The notes beneath the pieces were generated by a model. It was given only the letters and a program-made list of their open reading frames with translations. It did no database searches and was not told where the DNA came from. From assembly GCA_035644935.1 (NCBI GenBank), contig DASQNO010000015.1, positions 1-57,633 of the forward strand: a stretch of 57,633 bases of DNA, read 5' to 3'. This document shows, piece after piece, positions 27,381-37,382 of the stretch (its first letter is position 1; every line of letters starts with the position of its first letter). The DNA is from CADCVW01 sp035644935 (GTDB lineage Bacteria > Pseudomonadota > Alphaproteobacteria > Sphingomonadales > Sphingomonadaceae). The position numbers and the translations under genes were made by a program.

Positions 27381-29634
27381 AGGACATGCTCCTGTCATAA
27401 CCGCCGGCATCGCAGAAGATCAAAAGGTCGCCGGCTTTGGACCCTTCGGGGAGTTGGACGTTGGACGCGATGATGTCGTGTTCCATGCACAGGCGGCCCA
27501 TCAGGTGCGTCTTGCCACGGCCGAGCGGCTGCAGTTCGCCCGTTTCGCCGCACTGGCGAACCATTCGGTGCGGTTGCCAGAAGTGCATGGGGATCTCGGC
27601 GATCGACGCGTCGACAACGGCCTCGATCATGCCCTCCTCATGCTCCTGGATCTCCAGGATGCGCATGGCGAGCGCCATGGACGGCTGCGCCATCGCCTTG
27701 CCGGGTTCGGACGCGATCTGGCGGACGCCGGGCAGCATGGCGCGGACCAGTTCGGCGGCGTGGGCGATCTTGGACGTCTCGTCGGCGTGCCAATCGTCGG
27801 GGTACCAGCCGCCGCCCATGTCGAGCATCTCGATCGTGCGGCCGGTGAGCTTTTCGATCGAACGGCACCATTTGAGCATCGATTCGAACAGGTGCCACCA
27901 TTGCGCGACGCCGACATGGCTCGACGCCATGTGGAAATGGACGCCGAACGCGCTGTCGGTGGGCAGACGCTTCACCGCCGCAACCAGCTTGCCGAAGGTT
28001 GTCGGACTGTCGAGCGGAATGCCGAAGCGCGAAACGATGTTGGGCGTGCGGATGCGAATGCCGATGTGCTTGGCGGACATCTCGCCGGCTTCAACGGCGG
28101 CTATGACGCGGTCGAGGTCGGCGATGCTGTCGCAGAACACGGCATGCATCTTCTCCCGAGGCATCAGTCCCTCGGGCCACCACTTGCCGGGACCGTTGAG
28201 GATGACCTGGTCGGGACGGAAGCCGACCTCCAGCGCGGTCTGCACCTCGCCCAGGCTGATCGCTTCAGCGTAGAAGCCGTTGTCCAGCGCCAGCTTGACC
28301 AGGCGCCGGTCCGGGTTGGTCTTGATCGAATAGCCGCTGATGACCTCGACTTCGTTGGTGCTGAGGCGATGCGCGCGGTCGGCGGCGCGCTTGAACAGGC
28401 TGGACGCGGTTGAATCCATGTAGATGTACTGCGGCGTCTGCATCGCGTCGAAGTCCTGCGCCGCAATGTCGGCGACGAACGTTTCGGGAAGCTCCGCGTA
28501 CTGGCTTGGCGGTGCGCTGCCCTCAGGATCAAGCGCGACGTCGAGCATGTCGGGGTCGATCTTGTGCAACCGCGCGGCGAGCGCGGTAAGGCCCGAGGGG
28601 TGCTTCATCGAATGGCCAACGGCGCCGGCGAAGGGTTCGGGAAGCGGCGGCAGCGGGTAGTCGGCGCGCACGGGCACTTCGAGAACGACCCGCGTGAATT
28701 CCGATGATTGGGCGGGCGCGGGCTCCGCCTTCGCGCCGCTCGCGGCCTGCACCAGCAGCGCGGGGAGGTTGTGGCCGGCGATTGTGGCGCCGTGAACCCA
28801 GGCGGGGAAGCGCGGGTTCATTTCGATCAGCCAGAGCTGGTCCGCCGCGTCGCGCACCATTTCCAGTTCGCCGCCGCCGGTCCAACCGGTGTCGCGCACC
28901 ATGCGGCGCAGCGGCTCCATGAAGGAGGCGGGAACCTCGGACACATCGCCCGCCCACGTCTTGCCTTCGGGCGTGATGTCGCGCTTGCGCATGCTGACGG
29001 CGCCCAGCAACTCGCCCTTGTAGGCGGCGAGCATGACAGACTCTTCGTAGCCGCTGACATGTTTTTGCAGGAAGAGCTTCTCGGTCGACCAGACTTTGCT
29101 GAGCGCATTGCGGATGGCGGTAAACGCGTCCCAGGTCGGCGTCCGCGAAGCGTCGTAATAGGGGCCCTTGAGCCACACGCGCCAATTATGTTCGCGGCAA
29201 AAGGCGTGGAGATCCCAGTCGCTGTGCTCTGTGGACAGATAGGTCGGAATCTTGATCGGCAGGCCGGACGCGGCCTCGACCGCGGGCTTGGTGATGCGCT
29301 TGATCCCCGACATCGGTGGAGCGAGGAGATTGGGGTGACCTTCAGGGAACAGGCTGGCTAGCCACATGGCCTCAAGGTCGCTGCCCGAGATCCACAGGCC
29401 GCCGGCATCGAGCGCGTCGCGGACCTTGATCCCGTAGGCATCGAGGTCGAGTTCGCCCCAGGGGCGCTGAACCCAGAGTTCGTCGAGTTCTTCAAAGTGG
29501 ATGCCCGAAACGCGGTTGGAATATTCCACGCCAACCAGCGTCGCATGCGGATAGCCCTGCCGCAGCGAGCGGACGATGCCGACGCCGGGTTGCGGATTGC
29601 CGCCGGCATAAAGCCCGCTGACGTAGATCTTCAT
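27361..29634 (-). CDS. Fusion of ATP-grasp ligase and PLP-dependent (fold III) decarboxylase
   Basis: 757 residues from ATG 29634, which has GGAAG seven bases upstream; earlier ATGs at 29649 and 29682 lack this. Residues ~1-330 are an ATP-grasp module (LFLQKHVSGYEESVMLAAYK, then GELEMVRDAADQLWLIEMNPRF with metal-binding Glu/Asn). Residues ~370-757 are an alanine-racemase-fold amino-acid decarboxylase with the PLP lysine K438 in GYSIKTNP. The glycine-rich phosphate loop is LDMGGGWYPDD, followed by SEPGKAM and the catalytic-cysteine motif CDAGGYDRSMSY (C741), as in ornithine/diaminopimelate decarboxylases. A plausible role is ligation of an amino acid followed or preceded by its decarboxylation. 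It heads a four-gene operon. No pathway is known to me. Confidence 0.85.
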   Translation of the reverse strand: MKIYVSGLYAGGNPQPGVGIVRSLRQGYPHATLVGVEYSNRVSGIHFEELDELWVQRPWGELDLDAYGIKVRDALDAGGLWISGSDLEAMWLASLFPEGHPNLLAPPMSGIKRITKPAVEAASGLPIKIPTYLSTEHSDWDLHAFCREHNWRVWLKGPYYDASRTPTWDAFTAIRNALSKVWSTEKLFLQKHVSGYEESVMLAAYKGELLGAVSMRKRDITPEGKTWAGDVSEVPASFMEPLRRMVRDTGWTGGGELEMVRDAADQLWLIEMNPRFPAWVHGATIAGHNLPALLVQAASGAKAEPAPAQSSEFTRVVLEVPVRADYPLPPLPEPFAGAVGHSMKHPSGLTALAARLHKIDPDMLDVALDPEGSAPPSQYAELPETFVADIAAQDFDAMQTPQYIYMDSTASSLFKRAADRAHRLSTNEVEVISGYSIKTNPDRRLVKLALDNGFYAEAISLGEVQTALEVGFRPDQVILNGPGKWWPEGLMPREKMHAVFCDSIADLDRVIAAVEAGEMSAKHIGIRIRTPNIVSRFGIPLDSPTTFGKLVAAVKRLPTDSAFGVHFHMASSHVGVAQWWHLFESMLKWCRSIEKLTGRTIEMLDMGGGWYPDDWHADETSKIAHAAELVRAMLPGVRQIASEPGKAMAQPSMALAMRILEIQEHEEGMIEAVVDASIAEIPMHFWQPHRMVRQCGETGELQPLGRGKTHLMGRLCMEHDIIASNVQLPEGSKAGDLLIFCDAGGYDRSMSYVFGRG

Positions 29635-29858
29635 TTGAACTTCCAACATGTGAAACCGGCCGCGTCGCCGACGTCCTTGCAAAGACGCGACGCGAGAACG
29701 GTTTTGGGGAGCGCAGGATGCAGGGTCCCTTATTTAAACTTTTAAAATTTGTGCATTAACATCCGTTAAGGTAGCGTGGGTTGCGGAGGAAAACTTATCG
29801 CGAACAAGGGCTTCGGGTGTTGTAGCGTCTGCCGGGCGCTTTGTGCCAAGGGCGTGCG
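29635..29858. promoter_or_regulatory. Divergent intergenic region with AT-rich core
   Basis: This separates the ATP-grasp/decarboxylase operon (minus) from a Fe(II)/2OG-type gene (plus). Bases 29731-29775 are strikingly AT-rich (TTTAAACTTTTAAAATTTG, then GCATTAACATCCGTTAA) against a GC-rich background, consistent with promoters firing in both directions. I cannot fix individual -35/-10 boxes. Confidence 0.5.
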
Positions 29859-30518
29859 ATGACCAGCGCCCGATACCCCAGCTACAAGAATCTCGATCCG
29901 TTCATCGACGTTGAGCGCCTTGCCGCGCTCGACGGGTTCATCACCGAGCGCCTGCGCCGACGGCTGGACGCCACTGAGGATCGGGCGTTCTACACAGGGC
30001 CGTTCCTGCTAGAAGCGGATGCGCCCGACCGCCCGGGATCGCGCATGGTGCCGCTGTCGCGATCGCGCGAGCCGGAGAACTATTACGACCTGGACCGGGC
30101 GGAGGTCTGGGAGCCGACGCCGGAGGCGGAGGAGTTCGCGCCGCTTATGGAGTTCATCGCGACGCTGCCCTTCGCGGCCACGGCGCGCATGCTGATCATG
30201 TACGACGGCAGCGGCCGCGCCGTGTCCGCACACAAGGATCATGACAGCCCCGAACTGTGTCACGAGTTTATCTGGCTGCGCACCAATCGCAGCAAACCGT
30301 TCTACATGTTGAACCCCGAAACGGGGGAGCGGGCCTATGTCGAAGGTCATGCCGCGTGGTTCGACACGGTGAATCAATTCCACGGCGCGGACGCGAGCGG
30401 CGGGCTGTCGTTCAGCATCCGGGTGGATGGCGTGTTCAGCGACGAATTCCGCCGGCAGATACCGTGGCCCGCCCAGAACCGGGCGGCGGCGCCGAGCCTT
30501 TGGGCGAACGCGGCCTGA
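29859..30518 (+). CDS. Putative Fe(II)/2-oxoglutarate-dependent hydroxylase
   Basis: 219 residues from ATG 29859; an ATG-less leader from 29841 is not needed. The core has the H-x-D iron motif H125-K-D127 in SAHKDHDSPELCHEF. A beta-strand FYMLNPETGERAYV, a distal His (H175) in VNQFHGAD and an Arg (R188) in SFSIRVDG for 2-oxoglutarate binding follow. This matches the arrangement of JBP-like or aspartyl/asparaginyl hydroxylases, without a named family. It is divergent from the ATP-grasp/decarboxylase operon across a shared 224-bp region, which suggests a possible link. Substrate unknown. Confidence 0.65.
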   Translation: MTSARYPSYKNLDPFIDVERLAALDGFITERLRRRLDATEDRAFYTGPFLLEADAPDRPGSRMVPLSRSREPENYYDLDRAEVWEPTPEAEEFAPLMEFIATLPFAATARMLIMYDGSGRAVSAHKDHDSPELCHEFIWLRTNRSKPFYMLNPETGERAYVEGHAAWFDTVNQFHGADASGGLSFSIRVDGVFSDEFRRQIPWPAQNRAAAPSLWANAA

Positions 30519-30525
30519 GCAACGC

Positions 30526-31500
30526 TCAGGTCATCGCCAGCGCGATCCTGCGCGGGCCGGTGAAGGGCGCGCGGCCGTGGGCGGTGAGGTAATTGTCGAG
30601 CACGACGACGTCGCCCGCTTCCCAGCGATGCTCGACGCGCTCCGCCCGGATAGCGGCGCGCACTTCCGTCAGCACGTCGCGGGAGATCGGGGTGCCGTCG
30701 CCCCAGGTGACGTTCAGCCGAAACGCGTCCTCGCCGCCGTGGCAGGCGAGCAGCGTGGCGTAGGTCTCGGGGTCGAGCGCGCTAGGGTGAAAGCCGTCGG
30801 CCTGGTTGAACCAGACCTCTTCGCCGGTGACCGGGTGCCGCGCGGTGGCCAGGCGCAGCTGGCTGACGTGCAGCAAACCGCCCTCGCGCCATTCCCAGTC
30901 CGCGCCGATGCGCTGACACGCGGCCTCCGCCGCCGAAGGGTCAAGGGTTTCGAATGCGTCCTGCCAGGAATAGCCGGAACCGGCGTCGGGAGAGAGGTTG
31001 CGGACGTAGCGCACGTCCTTGGTTTGGAACAGGTCTAGCACTTCCGGGTCGATCCGCCGGAGGATGCGGCGGCTGTCCCCCAGCGTAGTGGCGCCGCCCT
31101 GTTCGGGCGCGACCAGGCAGAAGAAGAATAAATGGCGTGGGTGGACGTCGGCGTAGGAGAGCTCGTTGTGCAGCGACAGCTCCATGTCCGGCGGGTATTC
31201 GGTGGAGCTGTACAGCCCGTCGCCGCTCCCCGAGAGCGCGCGGCGGGGCGAGGCGCCGCCGGCATAGCCGAAGCGGGGCGCGCCGCCCGTGAACGCGTCG
31301 ACCAGCCGGCTGAAGTCCTCGGGCGTGCGCAGGTCGAACCCGCGGAAGAGCAGGGCGCCGGCGTCCAGCAGATGCGCGGACAAAGTGGGGCGCTGTTCCG
31401 TTGCGGTGGCGACGGCTGCATCGACGGAGCGGCTGCCGGTCGGGCGGACCGCAAAGGGCGTCAGGGTGCGGTCCTGCATCTCGAGATCGATCGACGGCAT
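30526..31500 (-). CDS. TauD/TfdA-family (SyrP-like) Fe(II)/2OG dioxygenase
   Basis: 324 residues. The TauD fold is clear: DAGALLFRGFDLRTPEDF, then ELSLHNELSYADVHP with iron ligands H111 and E113 (H-x-E variant), GGATTLGDSRRILRRI, and the C-terminal VVVLDNYLTAHGRAPFTGPRR with distal His and 2OG-binding Arg. H-x-E is usual in the SyrP/clavaminate-synthase branch that hydroxylates amino acids, often in natural-product pathways. It is convergent with the 29859 hydroxylase, 7 bases apart. Confidence 0.88.
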   Translation of the reverse strand: MPSIDLEMQDRTLTPFAVRPTGSRSVDAAVATATEQRPTLSAHLLDAGALLFRGFDLRTPEDFSRLVDAFTGGAPRFGYAGGASPRRALSGSGDGLYSSTEYPPDMELSLHNELSYADVHPRHLFFFCLVAPEQGGATTLGDSRRILRRIDPEVLDLFQTKDVRYVRNLSPDAGSGYSWQDAFETLDPSAAEAACQRIGADWEWREGGLLHVSQLRLATARHPVTGEEVWFNQADGFHPSALDPETYATLLACHGGEDAFRLNVTWGDGTPISRDVLTEVRAAIRAERVEHRWEAGDVVVLDNYLTAHGRAPFTGPRRIALAMT

Positions 31501-31600
31501 CGGTGGGCGCTCCTCGCGTGGATAAAGCGCAGCGGCGCGGCGAGTTGCGCCGTCGGCTGCGAGGGTCGCAAAGCGCGGACGGAGGGGCTAGGCGGCGTCG

Positions 31601-32725
31601 ATGCAAATGCTCGCCGCGCACTCCGCCGACCTTGCGCAGCTTTGCACGGGCGGGCGGCTGCGGCGGCTTGCGCCCGCAAGCGGGTCGGATTTCGCGTCCA
31701 ACGATTATCTGGGGCTCGCCTCCTCGCGCCGGTTGGCCGACGCGGTAGGGCAAGCGCTGGCGCGCGGCGTGCCCGTGGGGTCCGGCGGATCGCGGCTGCT
31801 GCGCGGCAACCACCCGGAGCACGAGGCGCTGGAAGCGGAAGCGGCCGCGTTTTTCGGGACGGAAAGCGCCTTGTTCTTCTCGAGCGGGTTCGCGGCTAAT
31901 GCGGCGTTGTTCGCGACGCTGCCGCAGCGGGGCGATCTGGTGGTGCACGACGCGCTGATCCACGCCAGCGCGCACGAGGGGATGAAGCTCGGCCGGGCGG
32001 AGGTCGCGGCGGCGGCGCACAACGATGTCGAAGCCTTCGAAGATGCCATCGTGCGCTGGCGGCGGGCGGGCGGAACCGGGCGGGCGTGGCTGGCGGTGGA
32101 GAGCCTGTACAGCATGGACGGGGACCGGGCGCCCTTGGAGGCGCTGGCAGCGCTGGCGCGGGCGCAGGACGCGTTTCTGCTGGTCGACGAGGCGCATGCG
32201 ACGGGGGTCTTCGGGCGCGACGGGCGCGGGCTGGCCAAGGGGCTGGATGGGGCGGAGAACATCGTGACGCTGCGCACGTGCGGCAAGGCGATGGGATGCG
32301 AGGGCGCGCTGGTCTGCGGACCGCGGGTGGTGCGCGATTTTCTGGTCAATCGGGGGCGGGGGTTCATCTTTTCCACCGCGCCGTCGCCGCTGATGGCGAG
32401 CGCGGCGCGCGAGGCGTTGCGCGTGCTGGCCGACGAGCCCGAGCGACGCGAACTGCTGTGGGCCAATGTCGCGGCGGCCGAGCAGGCGCTGGCGCTGGCG
32501 GGCGTGGCGGCGACGGGATCGCAGATCCTGCCGCTGGTGCTCGGGAGTGAGGAGCGGACGATGCGGGTGGCGGCGGCGCTGCAGGAGGCGGGGTTCGACG
32601 TGCGCGGCATCCGGCCGCCGACGGTGCCCGCGGGCACTTCGCGCTTGCGAATTTCGGTGACGCTGAACGTGTCCGCCGAGACGATCGAGGCGCTGGGCGA
32701 TGCGCTGGCGGACGCAGCGGCGTGA
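31601..32725 (+). CDS. bioF: 8-amino-7-oxononanoate synthase
   Basis: 374 residues from ATG 31601 (a second ATG at 31607 is possible). An aminotransferase fold I (alpha-oxoamine synthase) enzyme: FASNDYLGLASSRRLADAV, GSGGSRLLRGNHPEHEALE, the PLP aspartate segment LLVDEAHATGVFGRDGRG and the PLP lysine in TLRTCGKAMGCEGA. It condenses pimeloyl-ACP/CoA with alanine in biotin synthesis. The stop overlaps the GTG of bioD, and bioD overlaps bioA, giving a coupled three-gene unit. Confidence 0.95.
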   Translation: MQMLAAHSADLAQLCTGGRLRRLAPASGSDFASNDYLGLASSRRLADAVGQALARGVPVGSGGSRLLRGNHPEHEALEAEAAAFFGTESALFFSSGFAANAALFATLPQRGDLVVHDALIHASAHEGMKLGRAEVAAAAHNDVEAFEDAIVRWRRAGGTGRAWLAVESLYSMDGDRAPLEALAALARAQDAFLLVDEAHATGVFGRDGRGLAKGLDGAENIVTLRTCGKAMGCEGALVCGPRVVRDFLVNRGRGFIFSTAPSPLMASAAREALRVLADEPERRELLWANVAAAEQALALAGVAATGSQILPLVLGSEERTMRVAAALQEAGFDVRGIRPPTVPAGTSRLRISVTLNVSAETIEALGDALADAAA

Positions 32726-33345
32726 GCGCGATCGTGGTCACGGGAACGGACACGGACGTCGGGAAGACGGTGTTCGCCGCCGCCCTCGCGGGCGCGCGGG
32801 GCGCGTCGTACTGGAAGCCGGTGCAGGCGGGGCTGGCGGACGGGACCGACCGGGCGACCGTGGCGCGGCTGGGCGGGCTCCCGGAGCATCGGCTGCTGCC
32901 CGAGGCGTACCGCCTGGCGACGCCGTGCTCGCCGCATCGCGCGGCGGAGATCGACGGGATTGGGATCGATCCGGAACGGCTGACGATCCCGCACTTCGCC
33001 GGACCGCTGATAATCGAAGGCGCGGGCGGGGTGATGGTGCCGGTGACGCGCGACCTGCTGTTCGCGGACCTGTTCGCGCGGTGGGGTGCGCCGGTCGTGC
33101 TTGTGGCGCGCACCGCGCTGGGGACGATCAACCACAGCCTGCTCTCCATCGAGGCGCTGCGGCGGCGGGATGTGGCGATTCTTGGCGTGGCATTTGTCGG
33201 CGACCCGCAGGAGGACAGCGAGGCGACAATCGCGGCGATCGGCGGCTTGCGGCGTCTGGGGCGCCTGCCGCATCTGGAAACGCTGAACGCGGCGACGCTG
33301 CGGGCGGCTTTCGCGGCCGGGTTCGACATCGAGGACTTCCGGTGA
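32722..33345 (+). CDS. bioD: ATP-dependent dethiobiotin synthetase
   Basis: 207 residues from GTG 32722, overlapping the bioF stop by four bases. The P-loop is VTGTDTDVGKTVFAAAL. YWKPVQAGLADGTDR and the second nucleotide-binding loop LIIEGAGGVMVPV match the family. It closes the ureido ring of dethiobiotin from 7,8-diaminopelargonate, CO2 and ATP. The protein is at the short end of the family's normal length. It sits between bioF and bioA in a compact unit. Confidence 0.95.
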   Translation: MSAIVVTGTDTDVGKTVFAAALAGARGASYWKPVQAGLADGTDRATVARLGGLPEHRLLPEAYRLATPCSPHRAAEIDGIGIDPERLTIPHFAGPLIIEGAGGVMVPVTRDLLFADLFARWGAPVVLVARTALGTINHSLLSIEALRRRDVAILGVAFVGDPQEDSEATIAAIGGLRRLGRLPHLETLNAATLRAAFAAGFDIEDFR

Positions 33346-34600
33346 GCGGCTCGCCGATCTGGCACCCGTTCACGCAGCATGGGTTGGGCGAGCCGATACC
33401 GCTGGTCACATCGGCCGACGGCGCGGCGCTGCATACCGCGGATGGGCGGCGGGTGATCGACGCGATCTCGTCGTGGTGGGTGACCACGCATGGCCACAGC
33501 CACCCGCGCATCGTTGCCGCGATCCGCGAACAGGCGGAGCGGCTGGACCAAATCATCTTCGCCGGGTGGACGCACGAGCCGGCCGAGACGCTGGCGCGCG
33601 GGCTGACGCGGATGATGCCGCCAGAGCTGACGCGGGTGTTCTTTTCGGACTCCGGGTCGACCAGCGTCGAGGTCGCGCTGAAGATGGCGCTGGGCTACTG
33701 GGTCAACCGCGGCGAGCCCCGGCACCGCGTGCTGGTGCTGGAGCACAGCTATCACGGCGACACGATCGGCACGATGTCGGTCGGCGCGCGGGGCGTGTTC
33801 AACCAGGCCTATGCGCCGCTGCTGTTCGATGTCGGCACCCTGCCGTTTCCCGCGGCGGGCGTGGAACGGACGACGCTGGACGCGCTGGAGGCGGCGTGCC
33901 GCGGCGTCGGACCAAGCAACAGGCCCGCGGCGCTGATCGTGGAGCCGCTGATCCTGGGGGCGGGGGGCATGCTGATCTACCCGGCGTGGGTGTTGGCCGA
34001 GATGCGCAGCATCTGCGCGGCGCACGACGTGCCGTTTATCGCCGACGAGGTGATGACGGCGTGGGGCCGGACGGGAACGCTGCTGGCCTGCGAACAGGCG
34101 GGCGTGGTGCCGGACATCCTGTGCCTGTCGAAGGGTCTGACGGGCGGGTCGCTGCCGCTGGCGGTGACGATGGCGGCGGAACCGATCTTCCAAGCGCACC
34201 TGTCGGAGGACCGGGCGCGGATGTTCTTCCATTCGTCGAGTTACACGGCGAACCCGATCGCGTGCGCGGCGGCCAACGCCAATTTGGGTATCTGGGCCCA
34301 GGAGCCGGTGCTGGCGCGAGTGGCGGATCTGGCGGCGCGGCAGGCGGGGCGGCTGGCTGCGCTCGGCGGTGAGCCGTGGATGCGGGGGGCCAGGACGCTG
34401 GGTACGATCGCGGCGTTCGAGGTCGAGGGGGAGAACGGGTATCTGTCGGACCTGGGCCCGCGCCTCAGAGCGGAATTCCATGCGCGGGACGTGCTGCTCC
34501 GGCCGCTGGGGAACACGGTTTACGTGATGCCACCTTACTGCATCAGGGACGACGATCTGGACGCGGTGTATGCGGCGATCGCGGAGGTTTGCGCGGCGGC

Positions 34601-34604
<4 letters not shown>
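33342..34604 (+). CDS. bioA: Adenosylmethionine-8-amino-7-oxononanoate aminotransferase
   Basis: 420 residues from GTG 33342, overlapping bioD by four bases. Class III aminotransferase: PIWHPFTQHGLGEP and DAISSWWVTTHGHSHP at the N-terminus, FFSDSGSTSVEVALKMAL, PFIADEVMTAWGRTGTLLAC with the cofactor-binding Asp, and the PLP lysine in CLSKGLTGGSLPLA. It makes 7,8-diaminopelargonate with SAM as amino donor. It ends tail to tail with the next gene, overlapping by four bases. bioB is not in the window. Confidence 0.95.
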
Positions 34605-35599
<995 letters not shown>

Positions 35600-35617
35600 C
35601 AGGGGGTTCTCACTTGC

Positions 35618-35689
35618 CGTTCGTCCCGAGTGTAAACGAGGGGCGTCCGTGCACGTCTCAGCGCCCCTCGTTTACACTCGGGACGAACG
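35618..35689. repeat. Perfect 28-bp inverted repeat
   Basis: Bases 35618-35645 and 35662-35689 are exact reverse complements (arms begin CGTTCGTCCCGAGTG and end ACTCGGGACGAACG), with a 16-base loop. The hairpin lies between the end of the DUF885 gene and the start of the amidohydrolase gene, both on the minus strand. There is no T-run, so it looks like a sphingomonad REP-type palindrome rather than a simple terminator, though it may slow transcription. Confidence 0.9.
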
Positions 35690-35718
35690 ATGGGGTTGCT
35701 TACCTGATCTTGTAAAAC

Positions 35719-36999
35719 CTAGCGGCTGAGGTCGCTTGGCAGCGTCGGTTCGGAGAGGAGCTGTTCCATGCGCGTCCAGCGAACCGCGGGGTCGGCCCCG
35801 CCGCGTTCGACGTGGGCGCGGACCATGTCGAGGCCGAGGCCGTAGTTGATCACGTAGGATCGGTACTGGTCGGTGAAGCTGATCGACTGCGCGGCGCGGG
35901 CGGCGGAGACGAGCTGGTAGCGCTGCGTCATGGCGACCGCCTGGGGCTTGGTCAGCCGCCCTTCGAGATAGTCGCGGGCGATGGTGAAGCGCGCGCCGCC
36001 CAGATCCTGCAGCGCGGTGAGCAGCGCGTCGTAACGCGCGGCGTCGGCGGTCGGCAGGCCGGCGAGGGGATAGAGGACGCGGGTTTCGAAGGCGAGCTTC
36101 TCGGGGCCCGGGAAGGCGAGTTCGATGCCGTAATTGGCCGAGCCTTCGGAGATGATCGACTGCGGCGAATAAAGCGGGTTGACGGTGAATTCGATCCAGC
36201 CGCGCTTCTTGGCGAGCTCGCGTTCCAGCAGCACGTTGTAGGCGTGGTGGCCGGGATAGCCTTCGTGGCAGCCGAGATCGACGGCGCGGCTGATGCGGAT
36301 GGGGAGGTCCGTGTTGACCTGGATCAGGCTGGTGTAGGCGCCCTTGTAGTAGTTGTAGCCCGACCAGCTCTTGCCGGTGACGAATTCCAGCGTGAACTTT
36401 TCGTCCGCAGGCAAGGGGATGCGCGCGACGGTGCGGCGGCGGCATTCGGCGATGGCGGCGCGAAACACGGGGTCGAGCCGGTCCTTGGGGATGGTGAAGC
36501 GGTTCTGGAACGCGTCGACGCGGTCGCTCAAGGGGCCGGGGCCGGGGACGAGGCGGTCGATGCGCGCGAGCACGGGGTCGTAGGCGGACAGCGGCTTGAT
36601 GTCGGGGCGGACGGCGAACAGGCCCTGCGCCTCTTCGGCGAAGGGGAGCTTGGCCCCGCCCATCATGCGGACGCGGGTTTCGGCGGCGGTGAGCTGCCCC
36701 TGCATGAAGGCGCGGCGGCGGGCTTCCAGCCCCGTTGCGGACGGCAGCGCGGCGAGGCGGGCGGACAGGCGGCGCGCCTCCGCGCCGAGCTGCGCGGCGG
36801 TGCGCGTGTCCAGCTTGGCGGCGGCCTGCCATTCGGGCGGACCGTAGTAAGCGTCGACATAGCCCTCCTCGCGCTCGCCGAGCGCCAGCGTCATCTTCAC
36901 ATAATCGGTCGCGATCGCGTCCATGCTGTCACGCGGGGTGGTGGGCGTCGCGCAGGCGGCGAGCGCGAGCAGGGGGGCGAGGAAGAGGCGGCGGAGCAT
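35719..36999 (-). CDS. DUF885-family metallopeptidase-like lipoprotein
   Basis: 426 residues from ATG 36999. Upstream in-frame starts reach 37212 but read through low-complexity sequence and would bury the signal. The N-terminus MLRRLFLAPLLALAAC is a lipoprotein signal. The DUF885 signature is seen in DLGCHEGYPGHHAYNVLLER (HExxxHH-like zinc site), followed by YSPQSIISEGSANYGIELAF with a second acidic ligand, as in the family. The C-terminus is helical. The substrate is unknown; a periplasmic peptidase is likely. Confidence 0.85.
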   Translation of the reverse strand: MLRRLFLAPLLALAACATPTTPRDSMDAIATDYVKMTLALGEREEGYVDAYYGPPEWQAAAKLDTRTAAQLGAEARRLSARLAALPSATGLEARRRAFMQGQLTAAETRVRMMGGAKLPFAEEAQGLFAVRPDIKPLSAYDPVLARIDRLVPGPGPLSDRVDAFQNRFTIPKDRLDPVFRAAIAECRRRTVARIPLPADEKFTLEFVTGKSWSGYNYYKGAYTSLIQVNTDLPIRISRAVDLGCHEGYPGHHAYNVLLERELAKKRGWIEFTVNPLYSPQSIISEGSANYGIELAFPGPEKLAFETRVLYPLAGLPTADAARYDALLTALQDLGGARFTIARDYLEGRLTKPQAVAMTQRYQLVSAARAAQSISFTDQYRSYVINYGLGLDMVRAHVERGGADPAVRWTRMEQLLSEPTLPSDLSR

Positions 37000-37382
37000 G
37001 GACGGCCTTTCGGGCGAGGGGTCGCCGCCTTCGTAGGACCGGGGCGCGGGGGGAGGCAAGGGAGGAGGTTCTCCCCTTTGCGGGCGAGAGCTAAGCGAGC
37101 CTGCCAGTGCGAGGCAATCGTGACCACCTCGAATCGTTGGGAGAGTCGGAAGCGCATTTTCGATAGATAACGATGGGGGCATGTGCCATTTGGCGGCCCT
37201 CCACCCGGTCAAAGATGATCCCGAAAGCTGCCGTTCGTCCAGAGCAAGCAGGACACCCTGAGCTGCTCGGAATACCCGCCATGGGTAGAAGGCGGACGTT
37301 CGTGACTCGGTAGTTCAGGTTTGCCGCAGCTTCGCCGAACCGATACACCGAACAGGTTTCGACAATTTGTAGGAAGTCGTCC
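37000..37382. other. 383 bp intergenic between divergent lipoprotein genes
   Basis: This holds the 5' regions of the DUF885 gene (minus) and the next lipoprotein gene (plus). A minus-strand frame at 37091-37543 overlaps the latter and shows no family. No convincing small gene or RNA is seen. Confidence 0.4.

Noticed and set aside
36600..37212. 497-residue version of the DUF885 protein
   Set aside because: The extra N-terminus would bury a clear lipoprotein signal that begins at 36999.
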